Under the pieces are notes generated by a model. That model searched no databases. It saw only the letters and a list, made by a program, of their open reading frames with translations, and was not told the origin of the DNA. A stretch of DNA of 8,380 nucleotides from Candidatus Bathyarchaeota archaeon (GTDB taxonomy: Archaea; Thermoproteota; Bathyarchaeia; TCS64). This document shows positions 1 to 6,549 of this stretch, piece by piece. The stretch lies in contig VGJH01000042.1 in NCBI GenBank assembly GCA_016867505.1, forward strand, positions 1 to 8,380. The letters are read 5' to 3'. Numbering within the stretch: the stretch's first letter is position 1; each line of letters opens with the position of its first letter. The position numbers and the translations under genes were made by a program.

Positions 1-304
1 GTGCTAATGATTGTTTTTTCTTTATTTTTTCAAGAGCTTCAATTGTCTTAGTAAGCATTTGTTTAGAAGGTTTTGAATCTGTATCATCTTTAATTTCCTT
101 AATAGCTTCAGGGCTTATTGTTCCATCATTAATTTGTTTTAGGAGGAGCTTGTATTTTTCATTCAGTTCAAGATTTGGTTTACCCTGCTCGGCTGCAAGT
201 TTTTCAATTTGTGTCTCTTCGCTCTCCCATGATAGGAAATATGCTTCCAGTGGGTGATGCTTGTCGATGGGGCATGCCAAAATGTTGAGGAGCCAGGGCT
301 TCAT
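1..304 (-). CDS. Trm112-like zinc-finger methyltransferase adaptor, C-terminus cut off by window edge
   Basis: The first 101 residues are visible and the reading frame is still open at the left edge, so the gene is partial. The N-terminus MKPWLLNILACPIDK, followed by HPLEAYFLSWE (residues 18-27 region), matches the archaeal Trm112 pattern, with the first zinc-ligand cysteine at C11. The remaining cysteines, expected near the C-terminus, lie outside the window. The middle (about residues 30-97) is charged and helical, as in archaeal Trm112 inserts. Known role of the family: a small partner that stabilises and activates class I methyltransferases acting on tRNA, rRNA or release factors. The ATG is supported by AAGGAC (complement of 311-316) with a 6-nt spacer. 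It lies 44 nt downstream of the 169-residue gene and is probably the third gene of the HMG-CoA reductase cluster. The family call rests on the N-terminal motif alone. Confidence 0.8.
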   Translation of the reverse strand, partial: MKPWLLNILACPIDKHHPLEAYFLSWESEETQIEKLAAEQGKPNLELNEKYKLLLKQINDGTISPEAIKEIKDDTDSKPSKQMLTKTIEALEKIKKKQSLA

Positions 305-348
305 GTTGTTGTCCTTAAAAATGGTTATGTTGAAGGTTAAAAAAATTG

Positions 349-858
349 TTAGAGATTTTGGAATAATTTGTACCGTTTAAGATTTGGGAAGCCAGTTTTC
401 ACCCATTTGATTCGGTTGGTATCGTCTTTTACCCAGTCGTACATGTGCCAAAAATTTTTACCCCATTTGTCTGTGCGATCTGGCCTAACTTCGTAGCCAA
501 GATTTCGCAGTTCATCTGTGTAAGCTATTTCCACAAGTTCTTGAGCCCTACCTTCAATTCTTGTGCGCTCGATTCTATCTTCGCCAAATTTTTCAATTAA
601 TGCTTTCGCTGCTTCGTTTAAAATGTCTCCTTGACAGATCTGGATTTTTTCATTTTCAAGGATTCCCAGCCTATCAATCAGCTTGATTGAAATTTTTGCT
701 GCTTCTTGGAGGTATTGTCTTTCATTATATAACTCATTTTTAAAAAAGGATACATCGATTATGTCATAGATGAATGAGTCGGTCTCTGGCCTATATGCGC
801 CAATTACTACTCCCCAGAGAATATCTCCTGACCCTGCGTCATCTATGAGAATTGTCAA
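349..858 (-). CDS. Uncharacterised archaeal protein, possible RNase H-like fold
   Basis: This is a 169-residue soluble protein with no signal peptide or membrane segment. I do not recognise a named family. The apparent order is strand (ILIDDAGSGD, residues 3-12), strand (WGVVIGAYR, 15-23), strand (SFIYDIIDV, 28-36), long helix (about 46-65), strand with an acidic residue (KIQICQGDI, 71-79). This resembles the start of an RNase H-like fold, and D6, D7, D12 and D78 are candidate acidic site residues; the fold and site are inference. The C-terminal part (125-169) is basic and rich in W and Y. The start is TTG at 858, four bases after the stop of the HMG-CoA reductase gene, whose last codons supply an AAGGGA ribosome site. 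Translational coupling with that gene is therefore likely. Confidence 0.75.
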   Translation of the reverse strand: MTILIDDAGSGDILWGVVIGAYRPETDSFIYDIIDVSFFKNELYNERQYLQEAAKISIKLIDRLGILENEKIQICQGDILNEAAKALIEKFGEDRIERTRIEGRAQELVEIAYTDELRNLGYEVRPDRTDKWGKNFWHMYDWVKDDTNRIKWVKTGFPNLKRYKLFQNL

Positions 859-862
859 ATGT

Positions 863-2134
863 TTATCCCTTGAGTTTTGCCACGATTTCTTGTGCCTTAT
901 TGAATCGGATTTGACCGGAGTCTACTAGTTGTTTAACTGCTTCCTCAACTATTTCGTTGGTTGCTCCTGCCATAACAACGAGGTTTCTAGCATGTAGTTT
1001 CATGTGTCCTGCTTGGATGCCCTCTTGTGTGAGTGCTCTGAGTGCTCCCAAGTTCTGTGCAAGGCCAACTGCGGTTATTGCTTCAGCTAGTTCCTGTGCC
1101 TTTGTGCAGCCAAGAATTTTTACTGCTATCTGGGCCATGGGGTGACTCCGTGTTGCTCCACCAACAAGTCCAACAGCCATCGGAACTTCAAGCGTTCCAA
1201 CCAAATCTCCGTTCTCGTTTTTACTCCACACTGATAAGCTTCTATACCTGCCTGTCTTAGCTGCGTAAGCATGCGCTCCAGCCTCTAATGCTCTATGGTC
1301 CTGAGCAAAAGCTAGGGCGACAGCTATAATCCCATTCATTATCCCTTTGTTATGTGTTGCAGCCCTGTAAGGATCAGCATCTGCGAAGGCCCATGCCAAT
1401 AAAATTCTATCAACTTTGTCTTCTCCTCCAAGGTCTTCTTTCTTTATTATTGCTTCTGCTTTGCAGAGGCGGCGATCAGCGAGGTTACTGATTATTCTCA
1501 GTAGAGGTTTACCGCCAGTTAATTCACCAATTAATGGTGCCAGCGTCTCAGCCATGGTGTTTACAGCGTTAGCACCCATGGCATCCCTGCAATCAACTAG
1601 GAGGTGTACAATAAGCATTGGTCCAGTTTCTGTTTCTATTGGGCGGAGCTCCATGTCTTTTGCTCCCCCACCAAACTTCACGAGAACTGGATCTACTTCA
1701 TTCGCCATGTCTAGGAGCATTTTTTTCTTTTCAGTAAGGACTTTGATTGCTGCTTCCATGTCGGGTGTGTCTGTTATTTGGATTTGCCCAATCATTATTG
1801 GGGGCGTGCTAGTGACTTTGATGCCTAGTCCGTTTCTCATGATTCTTGCCATATTGCTTGCTGCTGCGACGACGCTGGGTTCCTCTCCAGCCATAGGTAT
1901 GAAGATGTCTCTACCATTTACCATAAAATTCACTGCGACACTGAAGGGGTATGCGATGGTGCCGATGACATTCTCTGTCATGTGATCCGCAGCATCAAAG
2001 CTTAAGCCTTCCCCAGTTTTAATCAGGTTAACATCTTCAGCAGATAATCCAGTTTGCTCAGTTATGATTCGGATACGTTCATCAATAGGCATTTTGTAGA
2101 AACCGGAGATCCTGCTTGTTTTTTCAGCTGCCAT
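863..2134 (-). CDS. hmgA: Hydroxymethylglutaryl-CoA reductase, class II
   Basis: This is a full-length 423-residue HMG-CoA reductase, the committed step from HMG-CoA to mevalonate that feeds archaeal isoprenoid lipids. Visible class II signatures are ENVIGT (54-59), NGRDIFIPMAGEEPS (73-87), DAMGANAVN (184-192), NKGIMNG (262-268), AQDHRALEAGAHAY (277-290) and GHMKLHARN (376-384). By comparison with the Pseudomonas mevalonii enzyme, the catalytic set is E84, K263, D279 and H377, all present. There is no N-terminal membrane domain, which fits class II. Class II enzymes are catabolic in P. mevalonii, but Archaeoglobus and some other archaea use them biosynthetically, and no mevalonate-degradation genes are nearby here. 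The ATG is preceded by GGTGA (complement of 2142-2146) with a 7-nt spacer. It is the first gene of a minus-strand cluster with the 169-residue protein and Trm112. Confidence 0.96.
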   Translation of the reverse strand: MAAEKTSRISGFYKMPIDERIRIITEQTGLSAEDVNLIKTGEGLSFDAADHMTENVIGTIAYPFSVAVNFMVNGRDIFIPMAGEEPSVVAAASNMARIMRNGLGIKVTSTPPIMIGQIQITDTPDMEAAIKVLTEKKKMLLDMANEVDPVLVKFGGGAKDMELRPIETETGPMLIVHLLVDCRDAMGANAVNTMAETLAPLIGELTGGKPLLRIISNLADRRLCKAEAIIKKEDLGGEDKVDRILLAWAFADADPYRAATHNKGIMNGIIAVALAFAQDHRALEAGAHAYAAKTGRYRSLSVWSKNENGDLVGTLEVPMAVGLVGGATRSHPMAQIAVKILGCTKAQELAEAITAVGLAQNLGALRALTQEGIQAGHMKLHARNLVVMAGATNEIVEEAVKQLVDSGQIRFNKAQEIVAKLKG

Positions 2135-2210
2135 AATCTTTTCACCAATTAGGTTAACTAAAGCTCAACCAGTATTTCAAAGATTAGCCTATTTGAATTT
2201 AGCTACAAGC

Positions 2211-2226
2211 AAAAAAGGGGAAAAAA
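2211..2226 (-). terminator. T-tract terminator after the 117-residue gene
   Basis: Just after the stop of the 2587-2234 gene, the minus strand reads six T, four C, six T. Archaeal RNA polymerase terminates on such T-rich tracts without needing a hairpin. It separates this gene from the HMG-CoA reductase gene 99 nt further on. The assignment rests on position and composition only. Confidence 0.55.
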
Positions 2227-2233
2227 GGAACTC

Positions 2234-2587
2234 TCATATATCTATAACATCGTCTCTGCCTTTACCCTTTTTAGCAGAGAGGGGATTAACTTCCTCCAGC
2301 ATATCAAAGAGGTTCTCAATTTTACTGTTACCCATTATCTCTTTAAACTCCTCAAATTCAGCAATATCTCGGATGATTAAGCCCCTCCTCTTTGTGGGGG
2401 TGCCTGAGGCGTCAACTGGATTAATCTCCACTGCTAATCGTGCTTGAGCATTTTTTGAAGCAGGCATTTTTTGGATGAAGACACCGGGGATGCTTGTTTT
2501 CACTTTGCCCCAGTCTTCACCGTTTTTCAGGAATTCAGCGAGTTTCTCTTCTGACATAGGATATAGGTATACGTGACTCCTATTCAA
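2234..2587 (-). CDS. Conserved-looking archaeal protein of unknown function, 117 residues
   Basis: I do not recognise the family. The protein is small, soluble and charged. A compact N-terminal region (about 1-75, with VYLYPMSEEKLAEFL, then IPGVFIQKMP and LAVEINPVD) is followed by KRRGLIIRDIAEFEEFKEIM (67-86) and a polar tail ending in a lysine-rich stretch and acidic residues (105-117). No cysteines, signal peptide or membrane segment are visible. The longest reading starts at TTG 2587; an in-frame ATG at residue 11 is an alternative. Neither has a strong ribosome site. A TATA-like GTTTATAAAG (complement of 2641-2650) would place transcription start about 30 nt upstream of the TTG. The gene is divergent from the cysteine synthase gene and is closed by a T-tract terminator, so it is probably monocistronic. 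Confidence 0.7.
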   Translation of the reverse strand: MNRSHVYLYPMSEEKLAEFLKNGEDWGKVKTSIPGVFIQKMPASKNAQARLAVEINPVDASGTPTKRRGLIIRDIAEFEEFKEIMGNSKIENLFDMLEEVNPLSAKKGKGRDDVIDI

Positions 2588-2632
2588 ACCTAATCATGCT
2601 GACGATTCTTCTTTGAAGCCACTTTTTTATGG

Positions 2633-2686
2633 TTCAGAATCTTTATAAACTTAGACAAGCTGTCGTTTGTCTACGGAGATTCTGAA
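2633..2686. repeat. 10-bp perfect inverted repeat with a nested 6-bp inverted repeat
   Basis: TTCAGAATCT at 2633-2642 is the exact reverse complement of AGATTCTGAA at 2677-2686. Inside it, TAGACA (2652-2657) pairs with TGTCTA (2668-2673); GACA-AGC-TGTC (2654-2664) is a competing small hairpin. It lies in the divergent region between the 117-residue gene and the cysteine synthase gene and touches the minus-strand TATA-like box. It could be an operator for a dimeric regulator or a structured leader of the plus-strand transcript. The pairing is seen directly; the role is inference. Confidence 0.6.
2641..2650 (-). promoter_or_regulatory. TATA-like box for the 117-residue gene
   Basis: The minus strand reads GTTTATAAAG, close to the archaeal TATA consensus TTTAWA. 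A start of transcription about 25 nt downstream would give a leader of roughly 30 nt before the TTG at 2587. It overlaps the left arm of the inverted repeat by two bases, so a regulator bound there could block TBP. Confidence 0.5.
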
Positions 2687-2779
2687 ATGTGGGATAGTTT
2701 TTGCCTATAAGCAGATTCGAAGCTTTTACTCAAGTACCTTAATCCACCAAAAATTTTCTGAACAGAAGGAGGAAGACGC

Positions 2780-3685
2780 ATGAAAGTCGCTTCCTCTGTG
2801 CTTGACCTAATTGGAAACACACCGATGTTGAGATTCAATAAATTGGTTACTCGAAGAGATGCAACAATTTACGCTAAACTAGAGTCTAGCAACATCGGGG
2901 GGTCAGTTAAGGATCGGACAGCCAAATACTTGATTGAGAAAGCTGAAGCATCAGGGATGTTAACAAGAGACAAAATCATTCTAGAGGCGACTTCAGGGAA
3001 CACAGGTTCAGCTTTAGCCATGATTGCTGCAGTTAAAGGTTACCGAGTGACTCTTGTGATGGCTGAATCAGTGAGTGAGGAGAAGAAGAAGATGGCGAAA
3101 GCCTTCGATGCTGATGTTATTTTGAGTGATGGTTCAAAAGGAACTGGTGGAGCCGTTGAGCTGAAACGGAAATTGTTGTTAGACTTTCCTGAGAAGTATG
3201 TTGACGTGGATCAGTTCAGTGATTCAGCGAACATTCTTGCACACTACCAGACGACAGGGCAAGAGATAATTGAGCAACTCGATGGCAAAGTGGATTCAGT
3301 GGTTGTTGGTATTGGAACTGCTGGAACGGGTGTAGGGATATCGATGAGGGTAAAAGAGTACAATCCTGAAGCAAGAATAATTGGGGTCACACCTAAACTC
3401 GGGGTCAGTATCAGTGGGTTACGGAATCCTGATGAGTACAATCCAACAAAGCTCTTCAAAAAAGAATACTTCGATGAAGTAATTGAAGTGACGCAAGACG
3501 AAATACCGAAAATAATTGATGTTGTGCAATGCATAGCCCGTCATGAGGGATTATTAGTTGGCTGGAGCGCAGGAGCAATAGTTTATCAAGCAATGAAGGA
3601 AGCACGAAAAATTGGCAGGGGAAAAAACGTAATAGCAGTAATCCCAGATGGAGGACAAAAGTACCTTAGCACCAACCTCTTCTAA
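2780..3685 (+). CDS. PLP-dependent cysteine synthase / cystathionine beta-synthase family enzyme
   Basis: This is a 301-residue fold-type II PLP enzyme of normal length for cysteine synthase, without C-terminal CBS domains. K44 in GGSVKDRTA is the PLP Schiff-base lysine, TSGNTG (71-76) the substrate-binding loop, GIGTAGTG (177-184) the PLP phosphate loop, and S263 in GWSAGA the residue facing the pyridine nitrogen. The end IPDGGQKYLSTNLF is the family signature. The expected activity is beta-replacement with sulfide on an activated serine. Whether that is O-acetylserine, O-phosphoserine or serine cannot be decided here; several positions (SSNIGGS instead of NP-G-S, MAESVSEE instead of MPE-MS-ER) are divergent. 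AAGGAGG (2766-2772) lies 7 nt before the ATG, a strong ribosome site. No serine acetyltransferase or other sulfur gene is next to it. Confidence 0.9.
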   Translation: MKVASSVLDLIGNTPMLRFNKLVTRRDATIYAKLESSNIGGSVKDRTAKYLIEKAEASGMLTRDKIILEATSGNTGSALAMIAAVKGYRVTLVMAESVSEEKKKMAKAFDADVILSDGSKGTGGAVELKRKLLLDFPEKYVDVDQFSDSANILAHYQTTGQEIIEQLDGKVDSVVVGIGTAGTGVGISMRVKEYNPEARIIGVTPKLGVSISGLRNPDEYNPTKLFKKEYFDEVIEVTQDEIPKIIDVVQCIARHEGLLVGWSAGAIVYQAMKEARKIGRGKNVIAVIPDGGQKYLSTNLF

Positions 3686-3700
3686 AAAATTGAATCAGTA

Positions 3701-3718
3701 GTGCTTAATTACAAGCAC
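3701..3718 (+). terminator. Small hairpin between the cysteine synthase gene and the tRNA
   Basis: GTGCTT (3701-3706) and AAGCAC (3713-3718) form a perfect 6-bp stem with loop AATTAC, 15 nt after the cysteine synthase stop. No T-run follows, so termination is uncertain. The TTAATTA inside it could equally be the TATA-like element of the tRNA gene, about 25-30 nt upstream of the tRNA 5' end. Confidence 0.25.
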
Positions 3719-3732
3719 CCTACACTTCTCAT

Positions 3733-3807
3733 GGGCTCGTGGTCTAGCTCGGATATGACATCAGCCTGCGGAGTTGATGGCCGTGGGTTCGAATCCCACC
3801 GAGCCCG
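3733..3807 (+). tRNA. tRNA-Arg (anticodon GCG)
   Basis: A complete 75-nt cloverleaf can be folded. The acceptor stem is GGGCTCG/CGAGCCC (7 bp). The D arm has GTC/GAC with the loop TAGCTCGGATAT. The anticodon stem TCAGC/GTTGA includes one G-T pair, and the loop CTGCGGA gives anticodon GCG, which reads CGC/CGT arginine codons. The variable loop is TGGCC, the T stem GTGGG/CCCAC with loop TTCGAAT, and the discriminator is G. CCA is not encoded and no intron is visible. The 3' end of this gene is the attachment site of the mobile elements to its right; integration leaves the tRNA intact. Confidence 0.95.
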
Positions 3808-3810
3808 CTT
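3786..3810 (+). repeat. Attachment core, copy 1 (within tRNA 3' end; attL)
   Basis: The 25 bp running from GGTTCGAATC to GAGCCCGCTT cover the tRNA T-loop, 3' acceptor strand, discriminator and three bases beyond. The same 25 bp recur without mismatch at 7565-7589 and 8302-8326 in the same orientation. Use of a tRNA 3' end as integration site, with restoration of the gene, is typical of tyrosine-recombinase elements. Confidence 0.9.
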
Positions 3811-3846
3811 TCATATTAAACCGGGCCTTATGGTGATTACTTCCTC

Positions 3847-3883
3847 TTCCTGTAAAGATGAATTCCAACAAAATTCCTGTAAA
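3847..3883 (+). repeat. Short direct repeat TTCCTGTAAA, two copies
   Basis: TTCCTGTAAA occurs at 3847-3856 and 3874-3883, 27 bp apart, just left of the four palindromes. The TGTAA part resembles one arm of the palindromes (GTAAC), so these could be degenerate half-sites. Weak on its own. Confidence 0.35.
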
Positions 3884-3885
3884 AC

Positions 3886-3979
3886 GTTACAGTGTAACCA
3901 ATTTTTTAAAACAACCGTTATAGTGTAACTTTTTTAGTTATGGCATAACCTTTTCCATAAAATATAGTTACCATGTAAC
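3886..3979. promoter_or_regulatory. Array of four 13-bp palindromes, GTTAY-N3-RTAAC
   Basis: The sites are GTTAC-AGT-GTAAC (3886-3898), GTTAT-AGT-GTAAC (3917-3929), GTTAT-GGC-ATAAC (3937-3949) and GTTAC-CAT-GTAAC (3967-3979). Start-to-start distances are 31, 20 and 30 bp, close to three, two and three helical turns, so all four would face the same side of the DNA. The arms are kept while the central three bases vary, as expected of a dimeric protein's binding site. They lie between the tRNA attachment core and the phosphotransferase gene. They may be an operator array, or iterons for replication or recombination of the element. Nothing in the window identifies the binding protein. Confidence 0.8.
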
Positions 3980-4055
3980 CTTTAATATTCTCGTATAATT
4001 TAATTTGCGTTCTAATGTATAATTTGGAGAAAATTATTTATCAAATAAGAATTAC

Positions 4056-4062
4056 TTTAAAA
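4056..4062 (+). promoter_or_regulatory. Possible TATA box of the phosphotransferase gene
   Basis: TTTAAAA sits about 30 nt before the TTG start at 4091. Transcription would then start about 4085, giving a nearly leaderless mRNA, which would agree with the lack of a well-placed ribosome site. The region is AT-rich, so other boxes are possible. Confidence 0.3.
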
Positions 4063-4090
4063 CAATAATTAATAGGATGCTGAACCATCA

Positions 4091-5221
4091 TTGCTAAACA
4101 TAGAACCAATCAAGTTAACAAGCATCGTACGTAAATCATTGAACAAGAAAAACATCGACATAAAAAATTATGATGTTAACAGTGTATACGGTGGTGCAGG
4201 GACTGGCACAGCAATCTACAGGATTAAGGGAGCAGCGAAGGAGAGTAATGATAAAATAGATTGGTCACTGATACTGAAAATAATTAAACAAACCAGTGGA
4301 AACACTGAACCCTCACAATGGAATTATTATAAACGTGAAGTAGACTTCTATCAATCAAACTTACCCAATGAACTCCAAGCAGGACTGAAAGCACCATCCT
4401 GCTACGATGTTACTCAGCACAGTGATGGTGAGTGCTGGATCTGGATGGAAGATGTTTCCGAGGTGTCAGAGTCACGTTGGCCTCTTGAACAGTATAAATA
4501 CGTGGCTAGGCAATTAGGACAATTTAATGGAAGATACCTGAAACAGAAATTACCTGACTATCCATGGCTGAGCAGAAATTGGGTAAGAAACTACGTCACC
4601 TTCAACTCAACCAAAATTGATGAATTCAAAACGTACCTAGATCATCCCTACGTTAAACTCTATTTCACAGATGAATTACTCCAGAAAATGTTTAAGCTCT
4701 GGGATGAACGTGAATCCTTCTTCAGAACCCTAGAAGATCTGCCACAAACATTATGCCACCTTGACGCTTTCCGCAGAAACATTTTCACCCGCCAAATAAG
4801 TGGTGGCAATTGTTTTGAGACGGTGTTAATTGATTGGGCTTTCGTTGGGTATGCGCCTATTGGCGCTGAGATTCTTCCACTAGTTAGAGGTTCAACAACT
4901 TTCTCTGAGGTTGATTTAGGGGATTTCAGGAAGTTGGATGAGCTTGTGTTCTCTGGTTACCTTACTGGTTTGAGGGATGTTGGTTGGGATGGTGATCCAA
5001 GGATTGTTAGGCTTGGTTATTGTGCTAATAATATTCGTTACAGTTTTTTGCTTAATTTGGTTGTGAATCTTATCACTAATGAGAGCATGCATGTTAGGAT
5101 GCGTCAGATTTTTGGGTGTTCGGTTGAGGAGTTTTTGGGTTATTGGGGTAAGTGTAGGAGAGTTTTCTCTGTTTTGGATGATGAGGCACGTAGGTTGATG
5201 GTTGAGTTGGGTTATCTCTAG
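4091..5221 (+). CDS. Aminoglycoside phosphotransferase / choline kinase-like protein
   Basis: This is a 376-residue protein with the features of the APH-type protein-kinase-like fold. It has a glycine-rich loop (VYGGAGTGTAIY, 32-43), a candidate ATP lysine K63 in SLILKII, a helix glutamate E83 in KREVDFY, the catalytic loop CHLDAFRRN (222-230, with H223, D225, N230), and the metal-binding D248 in LIDWAFVGYAPIGAE. The family phosphorylates small molecules such as aminoglycosides, choline, homoserine or macrolides. The substrate here is unknown and resistance should not be assumed. The start is TTG 4091, because an in-frame stop lies 16 nt upstream and the next ATG is far inside the fold. It is the first gene of element 1, behind four palindromes. 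From about codon 235 onward third positions turn strongly to T and G, unlike the A/C-rich first part. Confidence 0.8.
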   Translation: MLNIEPIKLTSIVRKSLNKKNIDIKNYDVNSVYGGAGTGTAIYRIKGAAKESNDKIDWSLILKIIKQTSGNTEPSQWNYYKREVDFYQSNLPNELQAGLKAPSCYDVTQHSDGECWIWMEDVSEVSESRWPLEQYKYVARQLGQFNGRYLKQKLPDYPWLSRNWVRNYVTFNSTKIDEFKTYLDHPYVKLYFTDELLQKMFKLWDERESFFRTLEDLPQTLCHLDAFRRNIFTRQISGGNCFETVLIDWAFVGYAPIGAEILPLVRGSTTFSEVDLGDFRKLDELVFSGYLTGLRDVGWDGDPRIVRLGYCANNIRYSFLLNLVVNLITNESMHVRMRQIFGCSVEEFLGYWGKCRRVFSVLDDEARRLMVELGYL

Positions 5222-5268
5222 TTTTTATTTGATGACGTTTTTGATTGGTTGGTTTGATGTTTTGTTTG

Positions 5269-5290
5269 ATCGTAGGTTTTATCCTCAGTT
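5269..5290 (+). promoter_or_regulatory. 22-bp conserved upstream element, copy A
   Basis: The element reads ATCGTAGG, TTTTAT, CCTCAGTT without break. TTTTAT is a plausible TATA box. The flanks AGG and CCT, and outer TGA/TCA, form an imperfect inverted repeat around it (7 of 10 positions). The first base is exactly 51 nt before the ATG of the following membrane-protein gene, as for copies B and D. With copy D the identity extends to 33 bp (5266-5298). An AGGTG ribosome site (5308-5312) follows with a 7-nt spacer. Confidence 0.75.
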
Positions 5291-5319
5291 CATACTAGTT
5301 TAGTTGAAGGTGTTAAACA

Positions 5320-5907
5320 ATGGTCGAAGCAGAGTTGTTGAGTACTCTACAATCCATCTCATATATTGCTGGTGCAACGGGTGTATGCATAGCAGCATTC
5401 TATTATGTACAGATTCTTAGGAACGCTGAGAGGGAGAAACGCAGGCAAACATTGTTGATGAGAATGCCAGCAATGAGTAAAGAATACATGGACAGCTACT
5501 GGTATCTCCGCACCCTCAAAGACTGGAAAACACGCCAAGAATTCATACAAAAACACGCCTCAAACCCAGAGGTATTGAGTAAACTACATTATGTTATGAA
5601 CATCTACAACATATTAGGAATGCTCTACATTGAAGGATTAATGAAAATCGAGGACATCGCCCAACTCTACCCACCTGCCAGTATTATTGGTATGTTTGAG
5701 CGGTTCTGGTTCTATGTTCCTATTAATCGTAAGAGTAGCTTGGGTGAGGATGCTGATCCTAAGTTCTGGTTTCCTCTTGAGAGTTTGTATAAGGATTTGA
5801 AGGGTAGGTTTCCAGGTATTGAGGGTACAACTAGTTCTGTTGTAGAGCAAAGGGAACGTGAAAGGCTTAGAGAAATTAATATTTTCTCTAAGATTCAACC
5901 TCCTTAA
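5320..5907 (+). CDS. DUF4760-like single-pass membrane protein, 195 residues
   Basis: One hydrophobic segment (about 12-31, ISYIAGATGVCIAAFYYV) is followed by a basic stretch (REKRR, 38-42), which suggests N-out/C-in topology with a cytoplasmic domain. The cytoplasmic part has a helical motif YNILGMLYIEGLMKIEDI (96-113) and later W/F-rich helices and a GRFPG end. This matches the general N-x-x-G-x-L-x-x-x-G-I-x-x-I-E-D-I pattern of DUF4760-type proteins, whose function is unknown. It is a paralogue of the proteins at 5981-6523 and 7654-8262, and shares the N-terminal VE-ELLSTLQ with the latter. The gene has its own copy of the 22-bp element and an AGGTG ribosome site, so it is probably expressed as a separate unit. 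Third positions switch to T/G in the last third. Confidence 0.8.
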   Translation: MVEAELLSTLQSISYIAGATGVCIAAFYYVQILRNAEREKRRQTLLMRMPAMSKEYMDSYWYLRTLKDWKTRQEFIQKHASNPEVLSKLHYVMNIYNILGMLYIEGLMKIEDIAQLYPPASIIGMFERFWFYVPINRKSSLGEDADPKFWFPLESLYKDLKGRFPGIEGTTSSVVEQRERERLREINIFSKIQPP

Positions 5908-5929
5908 CTATTCTTTTCTGTTTAATTGA

Positions 5930-5951
5930 ATCGTAGGTTTTATCCTCAGTT
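5930..5951 (+). promoter_or_regulatory. 22-bp conserved upstream element, copy B
   Basis: Identical over 22 bp to copies A, C and D, and again exactly 51 nt before the ATG at 5981. Further downstream it shares a second block (CTACCTTAATTC then AGGTGAATA, 5956-5976) with copy D at the same offset of 26 nt. AGGTGA (5968-5973) is the ribosome site. It differs from the others just outside the core (TTGA instead of TTTG on the left). Confidence 0.75.
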
Positions 5952-5980
5952 TAACCTACCTTAATTCAGGTGAATATTGG

Positions 5981-6523
5981 ATGGTCGAATTAAGTGAAAT
6001 TACAACAGCCTACTACATGATTGCTGCGACAGGTGTACTGGTTGCAGCAGTATACTATATAATGAACCTTAGAAATACTGAAAAAAGTAGAAAAAGAGAC
6101 TGGATATTCCAGCAACTGAACATTAACCGCCGAGAACATTACAAAATATTCCTCGACGTCACAATGATGACCGACTGGGACACATTGGAAGACTTCACTC
6201 GGAAATACAATAAGTGGAGTAACCCCGAAGCGATTGCGAATTTACTATACTTAATCTCTCACTACAATAGTCTGGGCATACTGTTAAAGGATGGCATAAT
6301 TGAGGTGGATGAATTATACAATCTGTATGCTCCAAGCAGCATTGTATCCATATATGAGAACTTTCTGCCTTACCTCATGCAGTTCGAGCATGAATACATG
6401 AGTGGTTTCAAATATCTTTATGATTTAACAAAGAGAAGGTATCCAGGAAAAAAATGGAGTAGGCTTACGAGGTCTCTTGAGGAGCAGTTGGAGAATTATA
6501 GGAGTCGTGAGCTGATTCAATGA
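5981..6523 (+). CDS. DUF4760-like single-pass membrane protein, 180 residues
   Basis: An N-terminal hydrophobic segment (about 10-29, with MIAATGVLVAAVYYI) is followed by basic residues (KSRKR, 35-39), giving the same predicted topology as its neighbour. The cytoplasmic domain contains DWDTLEDFTRKY (65-76) and YNSLGILLKDGIIEVDEL (95-112), then SIVSIYENFLPYL. The spacing of Y-N-x-L-G, G-I and E/D-acid residues aligns with the 195- and 202-residue proteins, although overall sequence similarity is modest. I know no function for the family. The start ATG has AGGTGA 7 nt upstream and is preceded by copy B of the 22-bp element. It ends 26 nt before the orphan copy C. Confidence 0.8.
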   Translation: MVELSEITTAYYMIAATGVLVAAVYYIMNLRNTEKSRKRDWIFQQLNINRREHYKIFLDVTMMTDWDTLEDFTRKYNKWSNPEAIANLLYLISHYNSLGILLKDGIIEVDELYNLYAPSSIVSIYENFLPYLMQFEHEYMSGFKYLYDLTKRRYPGKKWSRLTRSLEEQLENYRSRELIQ

Positions 6524-6549
6524 CTTAGAATATTCAGTTTTTTTCTTTG

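Noticed and set aside
1416..1985. Open frame of 189 codons opposite HMG-CoA reductase
   Set aside because: It is antisense to the catalytic region of a clear, full-length enzyme and has low-complexity S/P/F content typical of a shadow frame.
3244..3534. Open frame opposite the cysteine synthase gene
   Set aside because: Shadow of a well-supported enzyme; no ribosome site or family features.
3701..3928. Open frame of 75 codons across the tRNA
   Set aside because: It reads straight through the tRNA gene and the first palindromes, has no ribosome site and no recognisable protein features.
3886..3979. CRISPR array or IS end from the four palindromes
   Set aside because: Units are only 13 bp with variable centres and unequal spacing, and no transposase is adjacent. 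They fit protein-binding sites better.
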